Shown here: positions 31,252-42,324 of the stretch, piece by piece
Layout of the letters: each line of letters opens with the position of its first letter
How positions within the stretch are numbered: the first letter of the stretch is position 1
Source: Neocallimastix lanati (nom. inval.)
Lineage: Eukaryota; Neocallimastigomycota; Neocallimastigomycetes; Neocallimastigales; Neocallimastigaceae
Reading direction: 5' to 3'
Assembly (NCBI GenBank): GCA_016946835.1
Contig: JACVTC010000057.1
Location: 293,501 to 357,500 of the forward strand
Length of the DNA stretch: 64,000 nt
Notes under the pieces: model-generated
Told to the model about the DNA's origin: nothing
What the model saw: only the letters and a program-made list of their open reading frames with translations
The model's database searches: none
Made by a program: the position numbers and the translations under genes

Positions 31252-31994
31252 AATTATTAACAATTAATAATTAATTTTCTTAAAAAATCAAAATTATTCT
31301 TTTTTTTAAGAAATATATTTTTTTTTCTTTTTTTTTTTTTTTCTTAGTTTTCCTTATGTTTTTAAATTTCTTTTTTCAAATTATTTTATTTTAGATGAAA
31401 TATTTTATAATTTACACTTTTTTTTTCTACTTTTTAATATATATATAGTATGTTGTATAGTATATATAATAAAAGAACTCTTATAATAAAAAATTATTAA
31501 ATGAAAATTTAAAAAAAAAAAAAATTTTTTTTCAAAATTTATATTATTTTTAAAACTTTTTTTTTTTTTTTTATTCTATATTATTCTTATATTTAATTAT
31601 ATATGAAATCTATATGTATATATATATATATTTTTATCAATAATAAAAAAATAAAAAAAAAAATCATGATATATTTCTATATATTATTTATCTACTAATT
31701 GTTAAAACTTTAATATTTATTTTATATAGATCATTGTTATATTAATAATTATATATTAATATTAAGGTATTTTTATATATTAAAAAAAAATTTTTTTAAT
31801 TCTAAATTAAATATTATTAAAAAAAAAAAAAAAATAAAAAAATTCTATATATATAATAATTTAATATAATTTTCATATGTATCAGATTTAAATAAAATGA
31901 AAAAAAATTTTTTCTTTTTTTTATGGTTTAAAGAAGATAATGTTAATGTTTTAAAGTATTAATGATAATTAATAATATTTAATACTTATATAAT

Positions 31995-32028
<34 letters not shown>

Positions 32029-32050
32029 TGCTATATGAAATATTAATAAT

Positions 32051-32084
<34 letters not shown>

Positions 32085-32106
32085 TGCTATATGAAATATT
32101 AATAAT

Positions 32107-32140
<34 letters not shown>

Positions 32141-32162
32141 TGCTATATGAAATATTAATAAT

Positions 32163-32193
<31 letters not shown>

Positions 32194-33965
32194 TGCTATA
32201 TGAAATATTAATAATATTAATGTTTTATTATATTTTTGTTTTTAAAAATGATGGTGGAGTTTTTCCTTTAAAAAAAAAAAAAAAAAAAAAAATATTAAAT
32301 TGTTCATTTATAATTAATTTATTAATGGTTACACAAAATCATTAATAAATATTGATTTTTTTTTTTTTTTTTTTAATTTTTAAAAATATCAATTTATTTT
32401 AATTAAAACAAATTAATAATTGGATAAAATGAACGTTTTTATTATTAAATTTATTATTAATCTAAAAATAAAATATAAAAATTTTAAAAATAGTATTAAT
32501 AAATAAATAATAAAAAAAAAAAAAAAAAAAAAAAGATATAATTTTATTAATGTCATTTTTATCATATTTTATTAAAAAAAACTATCTAATTGATTAAAAA
32601 TATAAAAGAATTAACAAATAATATTAAAAAAAATTATTTTTTATTGTATTAAATCTTAAAATAGAGAAGAATTAAATAATAAATTTTAATAAATAAATAA
32701 AAAATTTATGAATTATGAAATATATTAATTTTTATTATGTATTAAATATTTATTTAATGATTTAAACATTTATAATTAATATTTTTATATATTATAAAAT
32801 GTTAGTTTAATAAATAGTATAGTTAAAAATAGTAATAAAAAAAAAGTTAATATACTAGAGTTAATTTAAAAATAAATAAATGATTGTTTACGGATAAAAA
32901 TAAAATAAAAAAAAAAAGTTATTATTAATAGTATAAAAAAATAAAACTGATAAATTATAAAAAAAAAAAAAACTAAAAAAGCAAAATATCTTTAATTTCT
33001 TTTATATGAGTTGATTTTTATTTTAATTACATAATTAATAAATTTTCAAATATTCTATAATTATTTAATAATATGCAACATTTAAAAATTGTAATTATTA
33101 AAATTAAATTTATATATATGTAAAGTATCTACTTATTAAAAACTTTTAAAATTATTTAATTAAAAATATTTATAGGATTAAATAATTTTAAAAGTTTTTA
33201 AAAAAAGAGTAATTAAATAAGAAAACTTTTATATATTTGAATTATGAGTTTCATATTTTTTTTTTTTTAATTTGATTTTTTTTTTTATAATTTCAATTAT
33301 ACATATCTTCATATTAATAAAATAAATATCTTTAATAAAGATTTTTTTTTTTCTTATGATAGTTGATGTTTATTTATTTATTTATTTTTTTTAAAAATCT
33401 GATTATAATTATAAAAATTATAAAACATAGACTTGCACATATGGGTACCCATCTCCCATATGGCCATACAATTATTAATTAACTGTATAAAAATTATAAA
33501 ATTGAATGAAGTATTATATAAAAATGTTAAAAATGAAGATTTAAATTTCACTATATCTAATAAAAGTTTATAATTAATTAATTATATCTTATTTGATAAA
33601 ATTATAATGATAAGTTTTATTATGAAAAAAAAAAAAAAAAAAAAAAATTAAATAATTAATTATTTATACCCCATTAGATAAAATTGTCTTTATCATTTAA
33701 AAAAATGTGGAATATTTAACTTATAATATTTCTCTCCAAAATTTTTAATTTGTTATGATAATTACAAATCAAAATAAATCATAAAAACAATTTTTATTTA
33801 TCATTTTTTTTTTTTTTACTAGTTTTTTGATTTAAATTATTATATAATAGTTAATAGTTTAATTTTTAATGAGACAAATTAAAATTACTATTAATGCATG
33901 TATATTGACAATATTGACAACAAAAATAAGATATAGTAAAAAACTAGAATCTTTAAGATATTCAA

Positions 33966-33998
<33 letters not shown>

Positions 33999-34153
33999 CA
34001 TCAATGGATTGAATATCATTATGACGATTAAATAAATATTTAAAATTATTTTTTAATTTAATATTATTTATTCTGTCTTGTTTTATTTCATATAGATGTA
34101 TATATATATATAATTTTTTTTTAAATTTTATTTATACAACTTTAAAAACTGTT

Positions 34154-34188
<35 letters not shown>

Positions 34189-34396
34189 TCCCTTAATACT
34201 TGTAAATTTGTTATATTAAAATTATAAAAATAATTTTCAAAGAAAAATAATATTTAATTTTCAAAATTTATGTTATTTTATTTCTAAAAGAACAACAATA
34301 TTTGTTAAAATATTAAAAAATTAAATTAAATTATAAAATTAACCAATTCAGATTTATGAATATATATATTATTTATCTGATTTAACTGGAATTCAA
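30807..34396. other. AT-rich intergenic region, no gene recognised
   Basis: This 3.6-kb stretch has long poly(T) tracts (30951-30983 and 31210-31247), a four-copy minisatellite at 31988-32215 and a small palindromic cluster near 33442-33463 (containing ATGGGTACCCAT). No frame of protein-like composition is visible on either strand. Confidence 0.65.
31988..32215. repeat. 56-bp minisatellite, four copies
   Basis: Copies ending in TTGCTATATGAAATATTAAT recur at 56, 56 and 53 bp spacing. The last copy has lost one AAT triplet. Copies are otherwise nearly identical. Confidence 0.92.
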
Positions 34397-34827
34397 TTAT
34401 TTGGAACTAAGAGCAATACTCCATAACATTGGTGTAAATATATAATCTTCTTGATAATCTGGATCAATTTCTCCATTAATTTTATCATTTCTATTTTCTT
34501 TTAGAAAAATAGATAGACTTATTTATAATATAAGAAGTTCTACCAGTATAGACTAAACCTGTAAAGCCGGTATTCATTGCTTTATTAAAACCGTCTGCTG
34601 TTATTAAACCACCTAAATTAATTAAAGAGACTTTATTTTCCGTTTCTTTATGAATTAATTTTACTCTTTCAATACCGGCGCCTTCACCTCTTCTAGCTTT
34701 ACGAAAGAAATTTTGTTGGGTGAATGTGAATATTATGAATTGATCTTGTAACCAATCTATTTAACAAGTGCTAAAGTTTTCGGTCATGGTATTGTCATTT
34801 TCATGTGGTTTTTCTGGAGCAAAGACG
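34397..34827 (-). pseudogene. Decayed gene fragment of unknown function
   Basis: Unlike its surroundings, this stretch has balanced base composition and codes for protein-like sequence on the minus strand. One frame gives QQNFFRKARRGEGAGIERVK, then LINLGGLITADGF and GFTGLVYTGRTSY. It has an in-frame stop near 34771. A frameshift near 34505 leads into NRNDKINGEIDPDYQEDY, ending at the stop at 34397. There is no start codon or full domain and no family is recognised. It may be the relic of the same inserted DNA as the fragment at 35636. Confidence 0.5.
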
Positions 34828-35149
34828 ATAAATCAATAATTTTTATTTTTATTATTTACTATTATTATTATTATTATTATGTGTTATGTATAATTATCAA
34901 TTTAGTCCCTAAATAATAGTATTATTACATTTTTATTTTTATAATTATGTACTATTTACTATTATTTTTATTTTGTATTATGTATTATTATTAATTTAGT
35001 CCCTAAATAAATTTTTTTTTTTTTTTTTTTTAATTTTAGGGATTAATTTTATAGTTTTTATATAATACAATTATTAATGAAAAATATATAAAACTTTTAT
35101 AGTAATTAAATTTGTTTTTAGTTTTCTTTTTTTGTTATAAGATTATTAA

Positions 35150-35325
35150 TTTATTTATTTATTAAATTATTTATTTATTAAATTATTTATTTATTAAATT
35201 ATTTATTTATTAAATTATTTATTTATTAATTTATTTATTTATTAAATTATTTATTTATTAATTTATTTATTTATTAAATTATTTATTTATTAAACTATTT
35301 ATTTATTTATTTATTAAATTATTAT
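35150..35325. repeat. 16-bp tandem repeat (AAATTATTTATTTATT), about 10 copies
   Basis: Units of 16 bp, some shortened to 12, are repeated head to tail. Confidence 0.9.
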
Positions 35326-35635
35326 TTTAAGTTAACATTATTTTTTTTTAATTTTATATATTTTTATATTTATAAATTCTTGGATAGATTTAAAATTAAA
35401 TTTCTAACTTTATCCATAATTTTTTTTTATTTATTTATATAATTTATTTATTTTTATATTTTACTACTTTATTTTTTTTTAAATTTTTTTCAGTGTAACT
35501 TTTTATTTTACTATTATTCTTGATATATTTGGTATTTTTATGTTTAGTAGGATTAATTTGTTTTAAATTATTTTTTTGAAAGAAAATTTTCTATTTCTTT
35601 CTTTTTATTATGTATTATGGATGGCTCAAATGATT

Positions 35636-35808
35636 TCAATTTAATAATTGTATGAGTGCATTATTATTAAACTCATTAATATCTAAATTACGGCCACAAT
35701 TAATAAGAAAAATTATATGAACGGGATTATCTACGGAACGACATTTTTCTCTTTCTCCTTTAGCTTTATCATATAGATTAGTTATGTCAATCTTTGACAA
35801 GACTTTTT
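35636..35808 (-). pseudogene. Short decayed gene fragment, possibly ankyrin-repeat-like
   Basis: The minus-strand frame encodes about 57 residues including DNPVHIIFLINCGRNLDINE and ends at a TGA. The pattern of a short hydrophobic helix followed by GRNLDIN and ALIQLL is loosely ankyrin-like. No start codon or further repeats can be joined to it. Confidence 0.35.
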
Positions 35809-36536
35809 TATGATATCAATATTAAAACTTTATTTAATATATTTTTTTTCAATATTTTTAATATTATTCTTAAATTACAGAGTAAAAGAAAAATATAAAA
35901 AAAAAAAAAAATTTCTTTCTTTCTTTGAATGTTTCAAAAATTCTTTATTTTTTTTTATTGAAAGTTTTGTTTTCATTTTTATTTTTATTTTTTTAATTAT
36001 GATATTATGGGTACACTTAATCGAAAAAAAAAACATTTAGAGCTTTTCTTATTACAACTTCTTAATAAAAAGATTATTAGTCATTAATAATCTTTCAATA
36101 ATTTTTTAAAAATAACTTAAAAATAGATAAAATATAATACATTTAAATAATTATTGCTTAAAATTTTATTATTTACTAAATAATTTAATATTCAAATCTT
36201 TTTCATAAATAAATTGATTATAAATAAATAAATATTAATCGAATTTAGACAAATTATTTAATAATATACTTTTTTTCTATTATTATTAAAAATAGAATAT
36301 ACTGGTATATAACTAAGATATTTTATAGACTTTAAAATTTAGTACAATTTATATTCTTTTTTATACTTTTACCGACTATATTTAAATATTTTAATAAAAA
36401 AAATAAATATTCTATAGGGAAAAAAATGTGTAATTGGATTGATAATATAATGATTTTAAGAGAAATAAATATTATAATATGAATTCTATGGTAAATTAAA
36501 TATATATTAAATTATTAATAACATAAATAATCTAGA

Positions 36537-36755
36537 TTATTTCAATTTTCCTTTCATTCTAATTATCATTTTATTTAATTAGTATTAATCTATTTTAGAG
36601 ATAGAATTAAAAACATACGTTATATCATTTTTAATAATAGAGTCAAAAAATCTTTATCCTTCCATTTAATAAATCTATTCATACCTATTATATATTTTAT
36701 AATTTATTGAAGATTGTTTTTCCTTTTTTAATTTTATTTATTTTTCTTTTTTTTT
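36537..36755. repeat. Dispersed repeat R, copy 1
   Basis: This segment (from TTTTCCTTTCATTCTAATTA to TTGAAGATTGTTTTTCC) recurs in the same orientation at about 41963-42150, with roughly 80% or more identity by eye. Copy 2 lies just downstream of the CotH-dockerin pseudogene, so copy 1 may mark the 3' flank of a lost relative. Confidence 0.8.
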
Positions 36756-37084
36756 TCTTTCTTTTGCTTGCATATTATATTCTATATAAGATTTTAGATC
36801 TTCTTTCCTATGAGATCAAGTTGTTGTTACTCTATGTTATCCTAACTAGCTTTTACAATAATTAACTTTTTGATATTCATTTTTTATTAAATTATATTCT
36901 CTAATTTTAATTTTTAAATATACCATAATTCCTCCTTCAAAGATAAATATTTTGGAATAAATGTTTAGATTTGAAACATAAAATTTTTAAAGTATCAGAA
37001 AATTGCTAAAATGCCTATTATTTTAATAAAGTATAGAAGTAAAATCATCATCAGTTAACAATAAGTTAAAATAATCAAATATTT

Positions 37085-37420
37085 TACTGAGTGATGTTGG
37101 CTCGGCTGATTGGAAATGCAAACCAGTCTGTCGGCGATCATCCACTATAATGATAGTGGCGATGTGAGATGTCTAAAATAATCACTGCTTGAATAACTAA
37201 TAAGTCTGCGTCATAACATTTCATGAATGTTATATTGTAATATATGATAAATCATTGTCATTGTTGAGACAATGGAGACTTTTCTAAGGAAGTATATATA
37301 TATCATTTCAGAGTGTTCCCTTACAAATATGAGAGGACATGACACCATCTCTTATGGAAAATAGTATCTATGGTAAAACTCATTTCACGTTACGCTAAGT
37401 TATACCATGATATAATGTAT
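37085..37420. other. GC-richer island with short inverted repeats
   Basis: This stretch stands out by composition (for example GGCTCGGCTGATTGG and GTCTGTCGGCGATC). It contains small stem-loops: CCACTAT/ATAGTGG near 37141, CATTGTC/GACAATG near 37256 and AACATTTCATGAATGTT near 37217. No coding frame is convincing. It could be a SINE, a non-coding RNA gene or a transposon remnant. Confidence 0.4.
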
Positions 37421-37996
37421 TATTAAATATACCCATTCCACCATAAATATTTTTATTGTTGAATTTATTTCTTTATTATAGAGTATACCAATATATCAAT
37501 ATAAATAATTGATGGTACTTTATGACATTCTCTTTTGAATATCCGTTTTGTAGTTTAGGAGTAACTACTAAATATTTATTCGTACAAAAATATTGTATAT
37601 GTATAAATACTTTACAGTTTAGCAATTAATTGACAATTTTTCTTTTATGAGCAATTTTGAAGGGATGATAAACTTAATGATAATTACATTTCTTTCGCTT
37701 CCTTGAATGGTCATAAGTTTTTTGCAAAATAGATTTAAACATCAAAATATTTTTAAAATAATAAGATTATTATTATATTTTCTGTTGTGTCTAAAATCAT
37801 ATGACATAATATTTTTCATTTCTATAATTCTCTTTTTTTCTCGTATTTTCTTGAATATATAATTAAATAGTTGATAATGTATATGGATATTTTATGAAAT
37901 TTTGTATAAGATACAAATTGAAACCATGGGTTTTGAAATATGGACATAACGAGTAAATTCTATTAAATCATTATCATTTGCAAATAATGGAAAATT

Positions 37997-39973
37997 CTAA
38001 AATATAATATATATCCGTAAAATCATGAATGATGAAAGCATCATAATTAATATATTAAGGCAAGTGAATGGTTTGAAGTTACCGGTACCATCTGTATCGC
38101 TTTTATCTTCAGTGCCTTTATTGAGGTTATCATCTATTACAATTTCACAAAATTTATCTTGTATTTTCTTTGAAAAAGTATAATTTTGATGACTAGCAAT
38201 GCTTGCCGAATCCGGGTCATCACAATAATGTTCCGTATTATTTATAATAAATGGGCATTGTGACCAATAAACCCATGATTCATCATAATCTGATATTATA
38301 ACTCCATAACTATGTCCTTTGGCTTCAATTACTTTATCATTGCCAATATAAATTCCAACGTGATGAATAACGCCTTTGCTATTTTTTTTGTAAACCAGTT
38401 GTCCAATAATTTTTCTGAATGTGGAAGAAGTTCCTTTTTCTGTAGATTCTGAATACATCATAGAAGCAGTGAGATCTTGGGATGGATTATGAATTGGTTC
38501 TGAGTTACTGGTTTCACTCCATAAATATCCTTTAATAAGGCCAGAGCAGTCATGAACTTTGACTTTTTGCTTAATTTGATCCTGGAAATCATTAGCCGTA
38601 TAGTACTCGGAATAATCCTTTTTCTTTGCTTCATATAAAGCCTGAGTACCGATTTGTCCATAAGTGCCATACCAGTATGGTTTACCTTCTTGTTCTATTG
38701 CATATAACGCTAATCCTAAATTTGTCTTCTCATTTTCTGATTGAGCGCTATCACATTTACCAAATTTTGATTGGCAACCGGTGCCACAGTGTGCCTCTGT
38801 AATATCACACCAACCAGCGGAAGAGCAGCATTGATCATTTGGACACATGGCATTATTATTTGATGGACCGCACCTATCGTTCGTTGATATTGGCTTTGGG
38901 ATACAGCATTTTATATCATTACCTCCTTTGCATAAACCAGATACTATGGTATTTGTATTTTCATCACATTGTTCTTTAAGAATACATATACCACTATTTT
39001 CATAGTTTTCTTGTTTGTCGGTGCACGGCATCTTTGGAAGACAACATTTAATTTCATTAGGTTGATCCAAGCATAATCCAGGTTTTACGAAATTATTTAC
39101 GGTGTCGCATTGATTTTTATTAATACACACACCAGTTAATTTTCCATCATTGCATGACTTTGGAGTACTTGACTCAGAATTTGTATTTGTATTACCAATT
39201 AGACTGACATTGTCACCTAATTCGCGTAATTTATTAATATAGAATTCACCAATGTAATCGCAAATTTCATTATTAATTATGGTATATGTTTTACCATAAT
39301 TTACATAAGTTGAATAGTCACAACCTGTAAATAATGCAGCTTCGGCTGCTCTTCTTCTTACTAATCCTTTGAGAGGCGTTGAAACATTATTTACTTTTGC
39401 ATAATAATGTTTTAACATGGATTTGAAAATTTCGGATTTACTTCTATTACCGTTATCTACTAAATTATTAATGCTTCCGATATTGTAAGCAAAACTGCAT
39501 AATGCATCATATTCATTTTGGGTCCAATTATATTCATAGTTAAACCATTCAACATTAGGACCGTATTTTTCATTCATTGAAAGTTTAAACCAATTTTCTG
39601 CAGTTTTCTCATCTATTTGTAAACCTTTATAGATATCAGTTCCAGTAATTTTCTTGTCAGCACTGGTAGTACCATAGCCAATAGTCCATACTCCGCCAGT
39701 ATCTTTATAAGCCGTTAATCTACATCCTTCAAAGGATTTTATTATATCTATTATCTTTGAACTTAAGGAATGATGATTTTCAAAACAACATCGGATATCT
39801 GCTGGTCCGTCACATTTTCCTGAGATATATATATTATTCCCAGTACATTCCGAAGTAGGTATACATGTACCTTTTTTAGTGGTACATTTTTCATTCGAAG
39901 CCACAATTATTGATAAATTAGAAATTATTTGTAATATTGTTATGGAATTATACCATTTACATTTAAAAATCAT
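37997..39973 (-). CDS. Secreted lysozyme / hevein / NlpC-P60 peptidoglycan hydrolase, 658 aa
   Basis: This intact single-exon gene encodes an exported, bifunctional cell-wall hydrolase. A signal peptide covers about residues 1-26. A phage-type (GH24) lysozyme domain spans about 72-250, with the catalytic triad E82, D91, T97 at exactly the spacing of phage T4 lysozyme and the KSFEG...YKDTGG...WTIGYGTT motifs. A hevein-type chitin-binding domain (CBM18) is at 368-407. An NlpC/P60 cysteine peptidase domain at 415-580 has C476 (HDCSGL), H538 (HHVGIYIG) and H554. Three similar Cys-rich modules (30-64, 283-312, 317-358; pattern G-x-C...C-x6-CC) flank the domains. The C-terminus (637-658) is hydrophobic, suggesting a GPI or membrane anchor. 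Predicted substrates are bacterial peptidoglycan glycan strands and peptide stems. Lysozyme and NlpC/P60 domains are mainly bacterial or phage, so horizontal acquisition is likely, with eukaryotic-type Cys-rich modules added. Confidence 0.9.
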   Translation of the reverse strand: MIFKCKWYNSITILQIISNLSIIVASNEKCTTKKGTCIPTSECTGNNIYISGKCDGPADIRCCFENHHSLSSKIIDIIKSFEGCRLTAYKDTGGVWTIGYGTTSADKKITGTDIYKGLQIDEKTAENWFKLSMNEKYGPNVEWFNYEYNWTQNEYDALCSFAYNIGSINNLVDNGNRSKSEIFKSMLKHYYAKVNNVSTPLKGLVRRRAAEAALFTGCDYSTYVNYGKTYTIINNEICDYIGEFYINKLRELGDNVSLIGNTNTNSESSTPKSCNDGKLTGVCINKNQCDTVNNFVKPGLCLDQPNEIKCCLPKMPCTDKQENYENSGICILKEQCDENTNTIVSGLCKGGNDIKCCIPKPISTNDRCGPSNNNAMCPNDQCCSSAGWCDITEAHCGTGCQSKFGKCDSAQSENEKTNLGLALYAIEQEGKPYWYGTYGQIGTQALYEAKKKDYSEYYTANDFQDQIKQKVKVHDCSGLIKGYLWSETSNSEPIHNPSQDLTASMMYSESTEKGTSSTFRKIIGQLVYKKNSKGVIHHVGIYIGNDKVIEAKGHSYGVIISDYDESWVYWSQCPFIINNTEHYCDDPDSASIASHQNYTFSKKIQDKFCEIVIDDNLNKGTEDKSDTDGTGNFKPFTCLNILIMMLSSFMILRIYIIF

Positions 39974-40570
39974 TTTATACTGTGATATTTTTAATAACTA
40001 CTATTTGTATGGGTAAATAAAATATTTGTATATTATAATTTCAATATGAAAATTAGTTATAGTATTGAGTAATATGTTAGGATCCTTTTATTGATTTATA
40101 TTCTTTTGCATGAAATAAGATTTTAAATTTATTTATTTGTTTAATTATCTCTACGTTATATAAGTAATTTAAGGTAGTAAACTAATAGTTTACTTTCTAA
40201 ATTAAATAAATTTTAATTATATTCGATCTGTTTACTTTATTTTCTAATAAAACATTTTATCAATTTTCAATTGAGATATAATATAATTATGTAATAAATA
40301 TGAGTTTATTATTAAAATTAAAATTTCTATACTTATATCCAAATTTCTTTATTTATCCTAAAAATTTTAAATTATTCGTTTATTCCTTCAAAATATTATG
40401 AATGAATCTAAAAATTTATTTTTCATTCTAGAGATTTAAATTTAAATTACTTAAATTGGCATATAAATCAATTGATTATATTTTTTTTTAAAAAAAAAAA
40501 AAAAAAAAAAACTTATAAAATACTATCAATTATATAACAGTTTTGAAAAAAACGTTAAAAAGTGTTAAAA

Positions 40571-40740
40571 ATGAAATTTCCATTTTTTATATATCTATTC
40601 ATTATTGGTAATTACTTTAAATAATATTATATTATTAAATAATATAATATTGATATAAATAATTAAACTTAATTAATAATACTTTTTAATTTAATTTATA
40701 ATTATTATTTTAAAAAAAAAGAAAAAAAAAATAAATACAA
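40571..40740 (+). pseudogene. Orphan first exon and intron start of a CotH-type gene
   Basis: ATG at 40571 begins a signal-peptide-like exon (MKFPFFIYLFII) ending at a GTAATT donor at 40608. The exon end and about 130 bp of the following intron match, in inverted orientation, the 5' end of the CotH pseudogene at about 44684-44540. No downstream CotH sequence follows here, so this is an isolated 5' fragment. Confidence 0.6.
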
Positions 40741-41596
40741 TTTTTTAAATGAATAAATTCGAATGACTTAAAATTGTTTAAATTTAAGTTTCTTTATTTA
40801 TTCTCTAAATTTAATTAAATCTAATTTAATTAAAATATTTTAAAATTTTAAAGTTTCTCTGTTTGCTTTATAAATTTAAATTTAAAATTTAAATTTAGTA
40901 ATTTATTTTGTGTCCTAAATAAAATATGTTTTTGCATCACAATCACATTTTTTTTGACAAATTCTTCTCTCATATGATATTTCAATTTTGAAACTTCAAG
41001 ATTTCAAATTTATATCTCAATAAATTTATGACTAGAGACTTAGTTAATACAATTTAGAATATTCTGTAGTTTTCTCCTTCAAATAATATCTTATCCGGCT
41101 TAGAATTCATCTTTCAGAGAATTATTTTTGAGTCTTTAAGACTCTTAATCTGTTATTTGGAAATGAAAAGTTTTTATTATCTTTCAAATCTTATTTAATA
41201 TAATTTTTAATATAATACATTAATTTTCCTTCTTTCTTTAAATTTTCATTAATTTTTAATTCTTTAATCGGAAAATAATAAAATTTTTTGTATATTCAAC
41301 AAAAAATGATAATAAAAAATTAACAAATAAAATTAAGTAATTGTCATTTTAATAAGAAAAGTTTATTTTATTTTTTTATTAGTTTTATTTTTATTTTTTT
41401 TTCTTTTTTAAAATTTAGAGAGAAATAAAAAGTTGTATTTGATGGTTAGAAACATATTAAATGTGACTTAGATATTTATCATTAAGTAATCAACTTCCAT
41501 GAAATAAATAAAAAAAAAAGTATATTAATTTTATATTTGATTAATTGAAAAATATGCTTTGGTGTATTTCTTAAATCCAATGATTTTAAAGTTTTT

Positions 41597-41768
<172 letters not shown>

Positions 41769-41962
41769 TTAATTTTTAAGAACCAAATGATTTATATTTT
41801 TTAAGAAATATTTAAAGCTATATTATTTACAACTACTTTATTGATATTTTATTGATTAAAAATAATACTATAATAAATTCTTAAAAATGTATAAAAAATA
41901 ACACAATTTATATTTCATTTGTATAATTAAACAATTATAGTAAAAAAATTTTACAATAATTA

Positions 41963-42150
41963 CTATTTTCCTTTCATCCTAATTACCATTTTATTTAATT
42001 AATATCAATCTATTTTAGAGATAAAATTAAACACATATGTTATATAATATTTAATAATAGAGTCAAAAAATTATTATATTCAATTTAATTAATCTATTCA
42101 TAGGTATTATAAATTATATAATTTATTGAAGATTGTTTTTCCTTTTTTAA
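41963..42150. repeat. Dispersed repeat R, copy 2
   Basis: This matches 36537-36755 in the same orientation, including TTTTAGAGATA, TAATAGAGTCAAAAAAT and TTGAAGATTGTTTTTCC. It lies directly 3' of the CotH-dockerin pseudogene. Confidence 0.8.
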
Positions 42151-42324
42151 TTTTATTTATTTATTTTTTTTTCTTTTAAAAATATTACTTATTCTATTAT
42201 TTTAAATTATATATATATATATATATTATTTTTACTTTTATTTTTCTATTTTCCCCTTTTTTTTTAAAAATAAAATTTAATAATTTGCTAAAATATATTC
42301 TATTAATTTATATTTTTATTTTTC

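Noticed and set aside
35810-36040. 76-codon plus-strand frame rich in Phe, Ile and Lys
   Set aside because: Its composition follows T-rich and A-rich tracts and no domain is visible.
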